Of a stretch of DNA of 64,000 bases, positions 9,440 to 17,549 are shown piece after piece. A program made the translations under genes and the position numbers. Under the pieces are notes generated by a model. That model was not told where the DNA came from and searched no databases. It was given only the letters and a program-made list of their open reading frames with translations. The first letter of the stretch is position 1. Each line of letters opens with the position of its first letter. The DNA comes from Streptococcus sanguinis (GTDB lineage: Bacteria; Bacillota; Bacilli; Lactobacillales; Streptococcaceae). The stretch lies in contig NZ_LS483364.1 of assembly GCF_900475275.1 (NCBI RefSeq), positions 558,001 to 622,000 of the forward strand. The letters run 5' to 3'.

Positions 9440-10867
9440 TCAATGAAATATCATGTGACGGATCTGAGCCAAATCTTCCAAATCCAAGTCATTTTTTAAA
9501 TAATAGACGGGAATCTGTTGGTCCTGATGGATGGGATTGTTGGTGATGATGAGGTCATAATTTCTGGTAAGGTCGTAGGATTCAATCGTAATAAAGCGAT
9601 TGTACTCTAAGTACCGCCTTAAAATGGCTGTCATCCTAGAAACAACGATAAAGCTATCTGTTAAGTCCATGCCTATCTTGATGACTTGACCGTCATTTTC
9701 AGCAATGTACTCCATCAGCTGGAGCCATTCCCACAACACCTTTTTATCCAGAGATGTTCCCTGCTGGAAAATAGGCAGTTTGCTAAAAATAGTGTCTGCC
9801 ACTTGTCGATAATCGTCTTCGCTCCATAAGTAAGGATGGCGCAATTCCAAATCATGCTTGTATTTGTCTTGCAAGAGACAGCCTTTGAAAAGAAAGACAT
9901 GGGCGCAGAGCTGACTGAGTTCGTAGGTCACTTGATCTTCGATGTAGTCACCAAGCAAGTCCTGGCCCTTCATCTCTTGAATGAGTTGCGTAATCAGACC
10001 GGCAATTTCACCGCCAAAGCCCAGAATATACTCCATGGTGTGCAGAGGCAGAATCCGATGGGAAAGCAGAAATGAAAAGAAAATCATCATTTCCCCGTCT
10101 TCCTGACTCAGAGTGATGTGCTGTCCGGCAAAGAAATCATTTGTTCGGCGATGCAAGCGTTGATAGAAGATGTTTTCAAAATAGCCCTGCATTTTCTGCT
10201 CGATGTTTTGGAATTGACAGGCATTGACTCTTAGGCGCTGTTGGGTAATATGTGCCCAAAGAGCCAAGTCCAATCGCTGTCCTTGAGAGAGTTGGGCTCC
10301 ACAGAGTTCTTCTAAGACGGCAACTTCCTGCCTTCTTTCTGGTTTTTGAAGTTCTTTTTCCCAATCTTGACTAGACCAAACCTTACGAAAGAGGCAGAAA
10401 TAAAAATAGCGGATCTGGTGCTCAGGACCTTTTAAGCGGCCGTTTTGGATAGATAGCTCAAACTCTGATAAAATCTGATTTAGCCCGGATATATGACGGC
10501 CGAGTGTTGCTTCACTGATCATCAGTTCCTGAGCTAATTGATGGGCTAAAAACTGCTGATGATAGAGTAAGTGGTTTAAAATCAGGTATTTGATGGCATT
10601 GCCCAAAAAGAGTCTGCGAATATCCCGTCCCTTGGTATCCGGTCCGATGGACAGACTGAGCATTTCGTTCTGAAGCTGGATGGATACGGCTGCATGATGG
10701 TCCATAGCCTTGTCGTTAATCAAGCTAATGTACTTGGTCAAGGTTGCTTTCGAGAAGCCTGTTTCAGACATAACGTCCTTCAAACTGGATGTAGAATGCT
10801 GCTGTAAATAAGACAGGACAATAAACTGCCCCGCTTCACTCTTTTCCATTAAGTCTGCAAGATACAT
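9440..10867 (-). CDS. Mga-family transcriptional regulator, probable glp regulator
   Basis: A 475-residue DNA-binding regulator of the Mga/AtxA type. Two helix-turn-helix regions lie near residues 25-50 (SLKDVMSETGFSKATLTKYI) and 108-130 (LAQELMISEATLGRHISGL), followed by a long PRD-like helical part and a C-terminal EIIB-like domain. Members can be phosphorylated by the PTS through PRD histidines. Its position just upstream of glpK, as in pneumococcus, suggests it controls glycerol genes, possibly through the 9201-9239 palindrome. That link is inference. It is not read together with glpK, since a repeat element and the glp promoter lie between. Confidence 0.8.
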   Translation of the reverse strand: MYLADLMEKSEAGQFIVLSYLQQHSTSSLKDVMSETGFSKATLTKYISLINDKAMDHHAAVSIQLQNEMLSLSIGPDTKGRDIRRLFLGNAIKYLILNHLLYHQQFLAHQLAQELMISEATLGRHISGLNQILSEFELSIQNGRLKGPEHQIRYFYFCLFRKVWSSQDWEKELQKPERRQEVAVLEELCGAQLSQGQRLDLALWAHITQQRLRVNACQFQNIEQKMQGYFENIFYQRLHRRTNDFFAGQHITLSQEDGEMMIFFSFLLSHRILPLHTMEYILGFGGEIAGLITQLIQEMKGQDLLGDYIEDQVTYELSQLCAHVFLFKGCLLQDKYKHDLELRHPYLWSEDDYRQVADTIFSKLPIFQQGTSLDKKVLWEWLQLMEYIAENDGQVIKIGMDLTDSFIVVSRMTAILRRYLEYNRFITIESYDLTRNYDLIITNNPIHQDQQIPVYYLKNDLDLEDLAQIRHMIFH

Positions 10868-11121
10868 ACGAAAACCCTCTCAATTCACTAATCTTAGCTT
10901 ATCACAAAAGGGAAAAAAGACGAAGCAATGTGCTTTATATTTTCTTATCGTTGTCTAAGGAAATAATACAATGAAACAATCTGTCATCATGTCTATCTTA
11001 ATTCGCTATTCCATTTCTTTTGAACAAGTATAAGAGGAGCAGATACTCACACTTTTTTTGCTTTGAGTTTGATAGCTTTTTTATGATATAATTGTAGAAA
11101 AATGACGACGAGGGAGCAGCT

Positions 11122-11352
11122 ATGGATAATGTGATTGATTTGTCTATCCCAGTGGCAGAAGTGATTGAGAAGCAGCCTGAAGTTTTGGATGTTTTGGTCG
11201 AGTTGGGCTTTACGCCTCTGGCCAATCCTGTCATGCGAAATACTGTCGGGCGTGTGGTTTCTATCAAAAAAGGAGCTGGTATGAATGGCATTGACCTGAA
11301 TAAAATCAAGCAAACTCTGGAATTAAACGGCTATGAAGTGGTGGGGATTTAG
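11122..11352 (+). CDS. DUF1858 domain protein
   Basis: A 76-residue protein that is essentially one DUF1858 domain (VIEKQPEVLDVLVELGFTPLANPVMRNTVGRVVSI), the domain also found at the N-terminus of ScdA/RIC-type iron-sulfur repair proteins. No membrane segment or metal-binding cluster is visible. Start supported by GAGGGAG 6 nt upstream; an extended -10 TGATATAAT lies about 30 bp before that. It is 2 bp from the DUF438 gene, so the pair is co-transcribed. A role in iron or nitrosative stress is an inference from this pairing. Confidence 0.8.
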   Translation: MDNVIDLSIPVAEVIEKQPEVLDVLVELGFTPLANPVMRNTVGRVVSIKKGAGMNGIDLNKIKQTLELNGYEVVGI

Positions 11353-11354
11353 GA

Positions 11355-12716
11355 ATGGCTACTGAACGCATTGAAGTCCTCAAGTCTATCTTGCTGGACC
11401 TACATAACGGTGCTTCTGCAGAGTCCGTTCAGGAGCTCTTCAACGAGCATTTTGCTGGTGTGTCTGCTATCGAAATTAGCCTGATGGAGCATGAGCTAAT
11501 GAACTCAGATACGGGAGTGACCTTCGAAGATGTCATGTCCCTCTGCAATGTCCATGCCAACCTCTTTAAAGGAGCCATTCAGAATGTAGAGGTGGCTGAT
11601 ACCGACCATCCAGGCCATCCTGTTCAGATCTTCAAGCAGGAAAATCTAGCGCTGCGGGCAGCCCTCATTCGGGTTCGCAGGCTCCTATCTACCTATGAAA
11701 GCACAGAAGATGAGGAGCTTCTACCTGAAATCCGCAAGGGACTCCAGCGTCAGCTGGGTTTGGTGGGGCAGTTTGATATCCACTATCAGCGTAAGGAAGA
11801 GCTCATGTTTCCTATCATGGAGAGCTACGGCCACGATTCGCCGCCCAAGGTCATGTGGGGGGTAGACGACCAGATTCGGGACCTTTTCCAAGAGGCTAAG
11901 ATTGCTGCAGAGCAGCTGCCGGATACTTCGATTGAAGAAGTCCAGGACAAGTTTGAGGTTTTTGCTGCTGAGTTTGAAGCTATGATTTTCAAGGAAGAGT
12001 CTATCCTTCTCATGATTCTCCTCGAGTCCTTTCATCAGGATGACTGGCTCAAGATTGCTGAGGAGAGTGATGCTTATGGCTATGCCATCATCAAGCCAAC
12101 GGAGAAATGGATTCCTGCGCGGCACTCATTCTCGGAGGAGGAAGCTGGGGATGCTGCTGATGAAGGAAGCGAAGCGCCAGCCAGTACGGAGCAGACTAGT
12201 GATGGGAGATTTGAGCAGGTCATTGATACGCCGGATGGTCAGGTCACCATTTCCTTTAAGCCAAAGGAAAAGAAGGAGCCAGCCTTTAATCGGGACTCCC
12301 ATCAGCCTTTTGGTCATGGATATCTGTCGGTGGCGGAGGCCAATCTGATTTTGGATCATCTGCCTATGGAGATTACCTTTGTCAATAAGGAGGATATTTT
12401 CCAGTATTATAATGACAGTGTGCCGGCGGACGAGATGATTTTCAAGCGGACGCCGTCCCAGATAGGGCGCAATGTCGAGCTCTGCCACCCGCCAAAGTTT
12501 TTGGACAAGGTGCGGCGGATTTTCAAGGCTCTGCGTGAGGGAGAGCGGGACAAGTTTGAGATGTGGTTCAAGTCGGAATCACGGGGCAAGTTTGTCCATG
12601 TGACCTATGCAGCAGTGCGAAATGAGGCTGGTGAATTTCAGGGGGTGCTAGAGTATGTACAGGACATTCAGCCCTTCCGTGACATTGACAGTGATTTTTA
12701 CCGAGATTTGGACTAG
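11355..12716 (+). CDS. DUF438 / hemerythrin / PAS protein
   Basis: A 453-residue soluble protein in three parts. A DUF438 domain (about 10-80) is followed by a hemerythrin HHE-like helical bundle (about 85-215, including FDIHYQRKEELMFPIME and FEAMIFKEESILLMIL) that should bind a di-iron site. After an acidic linker (about 255-280, EEEAGDAADEGSEAPAS) comes a PAS domain (about 310-445). Proteins of this design are thought to sense oxygen, iron or nitric oxide, but the output of this one is unknown, as no kinase or DNA-binding domain is attached. It follows the DUF1858 gene by 2 bp with a weak AGGA ribosome site. Confidence 0.82.
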   Translation: MATERIEVLKSILLDLHNGASAESVQELFNEHFAGVSAIEISLMEHELMNSDTGVTFEDVMSLCNVHANLFKGAIQNVEVADTDHPGHPVQIFKQENLALRAALIRVRRLLSTYESTEDEELLPEIRKGLQRQLGLVGQFDIHYQRKEELMFPIMESYGHDSPPKVMWGVDDQIRDLFQEAKIAAEQLPDTSIEEVQDKFEVFAAEFEAMIFKEESILLMILLESFHQDDWLKIAEESDAYGYAIIKPTEKWIPARHSFSEEEAGDAADEGSEAPASTEQTSDGRFEQVIDTPDGQVTISFKPKEKKEPAFNRDSHQPFGHGYLSVAEANLILDHLPMEITFVNKEDIFQYYNDSVPADEMIFKRTPSQIGRNVELCHPPKFLDKVRRIFKALREGERDKFEMWFKSESRGKFVHVTYAAVRNEAGEFQGVLEYVQDIQPFRDIDSDFYRDLD

Positions 12717-12742
12717 CTATTTGCAGTTAGAAAGTGAGAAAA

Positions 12743-12997
12743 ATGAGTTACGAACAAGATTTTTTACAGGAGTTTGAAGCTTGGGTCAAGACCCAGGTCA
12801 TGATTAATGAGATGGCCCTCAAGGAGAGTCAGGCAGTCTATGAAGCGGACCAGGACGAACGGGCCAAGGAAGCAGCCATTCGCTATGAGAGTCGTCTAGA
12901 TGCCTACCAGTTCCTTTTAGGGAAATTTGCCAACTATCAGGCGGGCAAAGGCTTCCACGACCTGCCAGATGGACTTTTTGGGGAGAGAAATTATTGA
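12743..12997 (+). CDS. DUF1912 family protein
   Basis: An 84-residue, strongly charged, all-helical protein of the streptococcal DUF1912 family (MSYEQDFLQEFEAWVKTQVM ... FHDLPDGLFGERNY). A GTG 9 nt upstream could extend it by three residues, but MSYEQ is the family start. No function is known. It lies directly before the valine T-box leader, as in pneumococcus, and its last codons overlap the -35 box of that leader's promoter. Confidence 0.85.
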   Translation: MSYEQDFLQEFEAWVKTQVMINEMALKESQAVYEADQDERAKEAAIRYESRLDAYQFLLGKFANYQAGKGFHDLPDGLFGERNY

Positions 12998-13022
12998 TTT
13001 TTCGCTGGAAAGGTGATAGAAT
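12994..13022 (+). promoter_or_regulatory. Promoter of the T-box/valS unit
   Basis: TTGATT at 12994-12999, exactly 17 bp, then TAGAAT at 13017-13022. Transcription should begin near 13029, at the base of T-box stem I. The -35 box overlaps the stop codon of the DUF1912 gene. Confidence 0.75.
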
Positions 13023-13241
13023 AGGTTCATCAGAGGTGTTTTGAATCCCACATTTTACAGAAAGTGGCGGTGCTGAGAAGTCCACGAATGTGTCAAGACT
13101 GGTTGCTGATGAGATGAAAAATTGAAATAAAAGTGTCTTTTTGTTTTAAAGACTAAAGTTGCGGGCGTCTCTGCCCGAAATTGGGTGGTACCGCGGATAA
13201 ACACATTCGTCCCTGTCATGTAGATGGCAGGGGCATTTTTT
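13023..13241 (+). promoter_or_regulatory. T-box riboswitch (valine) with terminator
   Basis: A tRNA-sensing leader. Stem I closes by TCATCAG/CTGATGA (13027-13033 with 13106-13112). The conserved T-box AATTGGGTGGTACCGCGG is at 13179-13196, where GGTGG pairs with the uncharged tRNA 3' end. A terminator CCCTGTC/GGCAGGG followed by TTTTTT ends at 13241. On the 3' side of the specifier helix, GUC followed by A (13092-13095) fits a valine codon and agrees with valS downstream. Uncharged tRNA-Val should favour the antiterminator and read-through into the acetyltransferase, membrane gene, valS and OLD gene. Confidence 0.93.
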
Positions 13242-13261
13242 ATGGAAAGCGAGGTAGGAAG

Positions 13262-13828
13262 ATGGAGCATGCACAATTACCAGAACGATTAGAAACCGAT
13301 CGGCTCGTCTTGCGAGTCCGTACAGTTGCTGATGCCGAGGATATCCATGCCTACGCTAGTCTGCCAGAGGTTGCCTATCCAGCAGGCTTTCCACCCGTCC
13401 AGACCTTGGAAGATGAGATTTATTATCTCGAGCATATCCTTCCAGACCGCAATCAAAAGGACAATCTCCCAGCTGGTTATGGAATTGTCGTCAAAGGAAC
13501 CGATAAAGTCATTGGTTCTGTTGACTTCAATCACCGCCACGCAGATGATGTGTTGGAGATTGGCTATACCTTACACCCAGATTATTGGGGTCTAGGTTAT
13601 GTACCAGAAGCAGCGCGAGCCTTGATTGACCTAGCTTTTAAAGAATTGAATCTACATAAAATTGAATTGTCCTGCTTTGGTTATAACCTACAAAGTCAAC
13701 GAGTAGCGGCAAAATTAGGCTTCACCCTCGAAGCTCGCATACGAGACCGCAAAGATGCCCAAGGCAATCGTTGTGATGGTCTGATATATGGATTGCTGAG
13801 GAGTGAGTGGGAGGTTAGAAGTTGCTAG
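13262..13828 (+). CDS. GNAT acetyltransferase (RimJ/RimL type)
   Basis: A 188-residue acetyltransferase beginning MEHAQLPERLETDRLVLRV, the usual start of RimJ/RimL-like GNAT proteins. It shows the motif A region IGYTLHPDYWGLGYVPEAARALID and the C-terminal LHKIELSCFGYNLQSQRVAAKLGF. It transfers an acetyl group from acetyl-CoA, and the acceptor is unknown. The open frame extends upstream into the T-box, but ATG 13262, with GAGG 6-8 nt before it, is the sensible start. It is the first gene behind the valine T-box and is not obviously linked to translation. Confidence 0.85.
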   Translation: MEHAQLPERLETDRLVLRVRTVADAEDIHAYASLPEVAYPAGFPPVQTLEDEIYYLEHILPDRNQKDNLPAGYGIVVKGTDKVIGSVDFNHRHADDVLEIGYTLHPDYWGLGYVPEAARALIDLAFKELNLHKIELSCFGYNLQSQRVAAKLGFTLEARIRDRKDAQGNRCDGLIYGLLRSEWEVRSC

Positions 13829-13831
13829 TTG

Positions 13832-13856
13832 AACCGTTCGAAAATTTCGAACAGTT
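13832..13856. repeat. Inverted repeat between acetyltransferase and membrane gene
   Basis: The arms AACCGTTCGAAA and TTTCGAACAGTT (one mismatch, one-base centre) form a near-perfect palindrome in the 51-bp gap. No T run follows, so it is not a standard terminator. It may be an operator, an RNA processing hairpin or a junction scar of the inserted membrane gene. Confidence 0.5.
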
Positions 13857-13879
13857 GAAGAAAAGGAGAGGATAAGTTA

Positions 13880-14878
13880 GTGAAAACAGATGAAATTATC
13901 AAATTAATAGCAGCCTTTGGAATAGGTACGATAGTTAGCGCCATCTTTTCTTTTATTAAGTCTACTAAAAGAAATCAGTTAGACTATATCACGAAAGAGA
14001 GGTCAGAATGGAGAAAAGGCATAAGAAAAATCATTGTCAAACTCTTAGGGTCAGACTTAGATAAGAAAAAAATTGCAGTCAATCAATTGAAGACACAGCT
14101 TAATCCATATGGTTTCCGTAGGAACTATAAGTACGGTAAAGATTATTATATGGCTGATGGACATATATGGGATGAATTGGAAGATTTTGATTTTTCTGAA
14201 AATAGAATCCAAAGAATTGTCCAATATCTAGTATTACTATTAAAATTCGATTGGGAACGTTCGAAGGATGAAGTTGGCATCGATCAAAATAATATTATAT
14301 GGAATGCTTTAAGGTGGATTTTAATAGTATTAAATAGTGTAATGTTGGTTTGGGCTGGTCAGGTAAATAACGAAAAAAATACATACTTTGCATTGATTTC
14401 TTTGATCTTGTTACTATTACAGAAGCGTACACTAAAATTATTATCAGGTTTAAATTTAGATTCACGAAAGTCACAATTTGCTTTCTTTATTGCCTTTATT
14501 TTTGTTTTTCTATTACCATATATTTATTCAATACACTTAGTTGTTTTACTATTAAATTTTTATAAAATAATTAAGTTGAGTCTAATTTTAAGTATACTAC
14601 CTATATTATTTATAGTTATTGTTATTTCATCAGAGGTGTATGTGTTGTATCAAATTTATAATTTGGATTCTCAATATGTATCAAAAATAAAGATACTAAA
14701 TAAGAATGTGTCTTCTTATGAGAGTGAAGAATTTGAGCTCTACAATAAAATTTATGAACTTGAAGAGGAAATAGACAGAGTAAAGAAATTAAAAAAATCT
14801 AAAGACATTGAAAAATCTAAAAAAAGACGTGATAGATTACAGAAAAAATTAGATAAATTAATAAAGGAGAATAATTAA
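13880..14878 (+). CDS. Unknown membrane protein with coiled-coil tail, inserted before valS
   Basis: I do not recognise this 332-residue protein. Visible parts are an N-terminal helix (8-26), the charged stretch [14 protein letters not shown] (37-50), a soluble part to about 140, four further likely membrane helices (143-159, 168-184, 200-227, 232-258) and a Lys/Glu-rich coiled coil (275-330). It starts at GTG behind AAGGAGAGG, and its TAA overlaps the valS ATG (TAATG), so translation is coupled. The DNA is far richer in A and T than valS, suggesting transfer. Membrane proteins of this build occur among phage-defence effectors; that role is only a guess. Confidence 0.7.
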   Translation: MKTDEIIKLIAAFGIGTIVSAIFSFIKSTKRNQLDYITKERSEWRKGIRKIIVKLLGSDLDKKKIAVNQLKTQLNPYGFRRNYKYGKDYYMADGHIWDELEDFDFSENRIQRIVQYLVLLLKFDWERSKDEVGIDQNNIIWNALRWILIVLNSVMLVWAGQVNNEKNTYFALISLILLLLQKRTLKLLSGLNLDSRKSQFAFFIAFIFVFLLPYIYSIHLVVLLLNFYKIIKLSLILSILPILFIVIVISSEVYVLYQIYNLDSQYVSKIKILNKNVSSYESEEFELYNKIYELEEEIDRVKKLKKSKDIEKSKKRRDRLQKKLDKLIKENN

Positions 14879-17529
14879 TGTCTAAACAACTTTCACCTAA
14901 ATACAATCCAGCCGAGGTTGAGGCTGGTCGTTATCAAAAATGGCTTGATGCTGATGTTTTCAAGCCTTCAGGCGATCAAAAGGCCAAGCCTTATTCAATC
15001 GTGATTCCACCACCAAACGTTACTGGGAAACTCCACCTTGGTCATGCTTGGGATACGACTCTGCAGGATATTATCATTCGTCAAAAACGCATGCAAGGCT
15101 TTGATACGCTTTGGCTTCCGGGGATGGACCACGCTGGGATTGCGACTCAGGCTAAGGTCGAGGAGCGCTTGCGGGAGCAAGGCATTTCCCGCTATGACCT
15201 GGGTCGTGAGAAATTTCTCGATAAGGTCTGGGAATGGAAAGACGAATATGCGACGACCATCAAGGAACAATGGGGCAAGATGGGGATCTCTGTAGACTAC
15301 TCTCGTGAGCGTTTCACCCTTGATGAAGGTCTGTCAAAAGCCGTCCGCAAGGTCTTTGTCGAGCTTTACAAGAAAGGCTGGATCTACCGTGGTGAGTTTA
15401 TCATCAACTGGGATCCAGCAGCTCGCACAGCCCTGTCTGATATCGAGGTCATCCATAAGGACGTGGAAGGTGCTTTCTACCACATGAACTATATGCTGGA
15501 GGATGGCTCACGCGCCCTTGAAGTAGCGACCACTCGTCCTGAGACGATGTTTGGAGATGTGGCCGTTGCGGTCAATCCAGAAGATCCACGCTACAAGGAC
15601 TTGATTGGTCAAAACGTTATTCTGCCGATTGCCAATAAATTAATCCCAATCGTTGCGGATGAACATGCAGATCCTGAGTTTGGGACTGGTGTCGTGAAAA
15701 TCACGCCTGCCCACGATCCAAATGACTTCTTGGTTGGTCAACGCCATAACTTGCCACAAGTTAACGTTATGAACGACGACGGAACCATGAATGACTTGGC
15801 CTTCGAATTTGCAGGGTTAGACCGTTTTGAAGCCCGCAAAGCGGTTGTCAAGAAACTGGAAGAAATTGGTGCTCTGGTTAAAATCGAAAAACGTGTCCAC
15901 AGTGTTGGTCACTCAGAGCGGACTGGCGTTATGGTTGAGCCGCGTCTATCTACTCAATGGTTCGTCAAGATGGACCAATTGGCTAAGAATGCCATTGCCA
16001 ACCAAGCGACAGATGACAAGGTAAAATTTTATCCGTCACGCTTCAACGATACCTTCCTCCAATGGATGGAAAATGTCCACGACTGGGTTATCTCTCGTCA
16101 GCTCTGGTGGGGTCACCAAATCCCTGCTTGGTACAATGCTGAAGGTGAAATCTATGTGGGCGAAGAAGCGCCGGAAGGCGATGGTTGGACTCAAGATCCA
16201 GATGTACTTGATACTTGGTTCAGTTCTGCCCTTTGGCCCTTCTCAACCATGGGCTGGCCTGATGTTGACTCTGAAGACTTCAAGCGTTACTTCCCAACCT
16301 CAACCTTGGTAACTGGTTACGACATCATCTTCTTCTGGGTGTCTCGTATGATTTTCCAATCTCTGGAGTTCACTGGCCGTCAGCCATTCCAAAACGTTCT
16401 TATCCACGGTCTCATTCGTGATGAGCAAGGACGCAAGATGTCTAAATCTCTCGGTAACGGGATTGATCCGATGGATGTCATTGACAAATACGGTGCCGAT
16501 GCCCTGCGTTGGTTCCTGTCAAACGGCTCTGCCCCTGGACAAGATGTCCGCTTCTCTTACGAGAAAATGGATGCTTCTTGGAACTTCATTAACAAAATCT
16601 GGAACATTTCCCGCTATATCCTTATGAATAATGAAGGCTTGACGCTGGATGCAGCGCGTGAGAATGTCGCTCAGGTGGCGGCTGGTCAGGCAGGCAATGT
16701 CACCGATCGCTGGATTCTCCACAACCTCAATGAAACCATTGGCAAGGTCACTGAGAACTTCGATAAGTTTGAGTTTGGTGTAGCTGGTCATATCCTCTAC
16801 AACTTTATCTGGGATGAATTTGCCGACTGGTATGTGGAGCTGACCAAGGAAGTGCTTTACAGCGAAAATGAAGACGAGAAAGTCATCACTCGCTCTGTCC
16901 TCCTCTACACGCTGGACCAAATCCTGCGCTTGCTTCACCCAATCATGCCTTTCGTGACCGAGGAAATCTTTGGTCAAATCTCAGAAGGCACCATTGTGAC
17001 CTCGGCTTATCCAGTGGTTCGTCCAGAGTTTGAAAATGCTGAGGCAGCAGCTGGCGTGGAAGCTCTTAAGGATCTGATCCGTTCGGTGCGCAATAGCAGA
17101 GCTGAGGTCAATGTGGCGCCAAGCAAGCCGATTACCATCTTGATTAAGACGACAGACAGTGCGCTGGAAACCTTCTTCAAGGATAATGTCAACTACATCA
17201 AGCGCTTCACTAATCCTGAGCATTTGGAAATTGCAGCAGACCTTGCAGTGCCAGAGCTGGTCATGTCCAGTATCATCACAGGAGCAGAAATCTACCTGCC
17301 GCTGGCAGACCTCCTCAACGTCGAAGAAGAACTGGCTCGTCTCGAAAAAGAACTAGCCAAATGGCAGAAAGAACTGGATATGGTCGGCAAGAAACTCTCT
17401 AACGAGCGCTTCGTAGCCAACGCCAAACCAGAAGTCGTCCAAAAAGAACGCGACAAACAAGCCGACTACCAAGCCAAGTACGATGCAACTGTGGCGCGTA
17501 TTGAGGAGATGAAGAAGTTGGTAGGATAA
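14878..17529 (+). CDS. valS: Valyl-tRNA synthetase
   Basis: An 883-residue class I synthetase that charges tRNA-Val. The HIGH motif reads HLGH (53-56, in [14 protein letters not shown]) and the KMSKS motif is at about 520-524 ([10 protein letters not shown]). An editing CP1 domain with [10 protein letters not shown], the anticodon-binding region and a C-terminal coiled-coil arm (about 810-883) are all present, so the gene looks intact. It is controlled by the valine T-box 1.6 kb upstream, with two genes interposed. The first base of its ATG is the last base of the membrane gene's stop. The OLD nuclease gene follows after 20 bp with no terminator between. Confidence 0.97.
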   Translation: MSKQLSPKYNPAEVEAGRYQKWLDADVFKPSGDQKAKPYSIVIPPPNVTGKLHLGHAWDTTLQDIIIRQKRMQGFDTLWLPGMDHAGIATQAKVEERLREQGISRYDLGREKFLDKVWEWKDEYATTIKEQWGKMGISVDYSRERFTLDEGLSKAVRKVFVELYKKGWIYRGEFIINWDPAARTALSDIEVIHKDVEGAFYHMNYMLEDGSRALEVATTRPETMFGDVAVAVNPEDPRYKDLIGQNVILPIANKLIPIVADEHADPEFGTGVVKITPAHDPNDFLVGQRHNLPQVNVMNDDGTMNDLAFEFAGLDRFEARKAVVKKLEEIGALVKIEKRVHSVGHSERTGVMVEPRLSTQWFVKMDQLAKNAIANQATDDKVKFYPSRFNDTFLQWMENVHDWVISRQLWWGHQIPAWYNAEGEIYVGEEAPEGDGWTQDPDVLDTWFSSALWPFSTMGWPDVDSEDFKRYFPTSTLVTGYDIIFFWVSRMIFQSLEFTGRQPFQNVLIHGLIRDEQGRKMSKSLGNGIDPMDVIDKYGADALRWFLSNGSAPGQDVRFSYEKMDASWNFINKIWNISRYILMNNEGLTLDAARENVAQVAAGQAGNVTDRWILHNLNETIGKVTENFDKFEFGVAGHILYNFIWDEFADWYVELTKEVLYSENEDEKVITRSVLLYTLDQILRLLHPIMPFVTEEIFGQISEGTIVTSAYPVVRPEFENAEAAAGVEALKDLIRSVRNSRAEVNVAPSKPITILIKTTDSALETFFKDNVNYIKRFTNPEHLEIAADLAVPELVMSSIITGAEIYLPLADLLNVEEELARLEKELAKWQKELDMVGKKLSNERFVANAKPEVVQKERDKQADYQAKYDATVARIEEMKKLVG

Positions 17530-17549
17530 AACTATAGGAGATAGTAAGC

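Noticed and set aside
9252..9443. 63-codon minus-strand frame in the intergenic repeat
   Set aside because: No ribosome site, low-complexity reading of palindromic DNA; the region is better explained as a non-coding repeat.
13181..13261. Upstream extension of the acetyltransferase starting in the T-box
   Set aside because: It would translate the T-box sequence and terminator (GGTADKHIRP...); the family start with a ribosome site is at 13262.
13055..13276. Minus-strand frame across the T-box leader
   Set aside because: Antisense to a highly structured conserved RNA; no start signal.
13832..13856. Inverted repeat read as a terminator before the membrane gene
   Set aside because: No T run follows on either strand, so termination is unlikely; listed as an inverted repeat of unknown role.
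16519..16977. 152-codon minus-strand frame within valS
   Set aside because: Shadow of valS codon use; no domain and no ribosome site.
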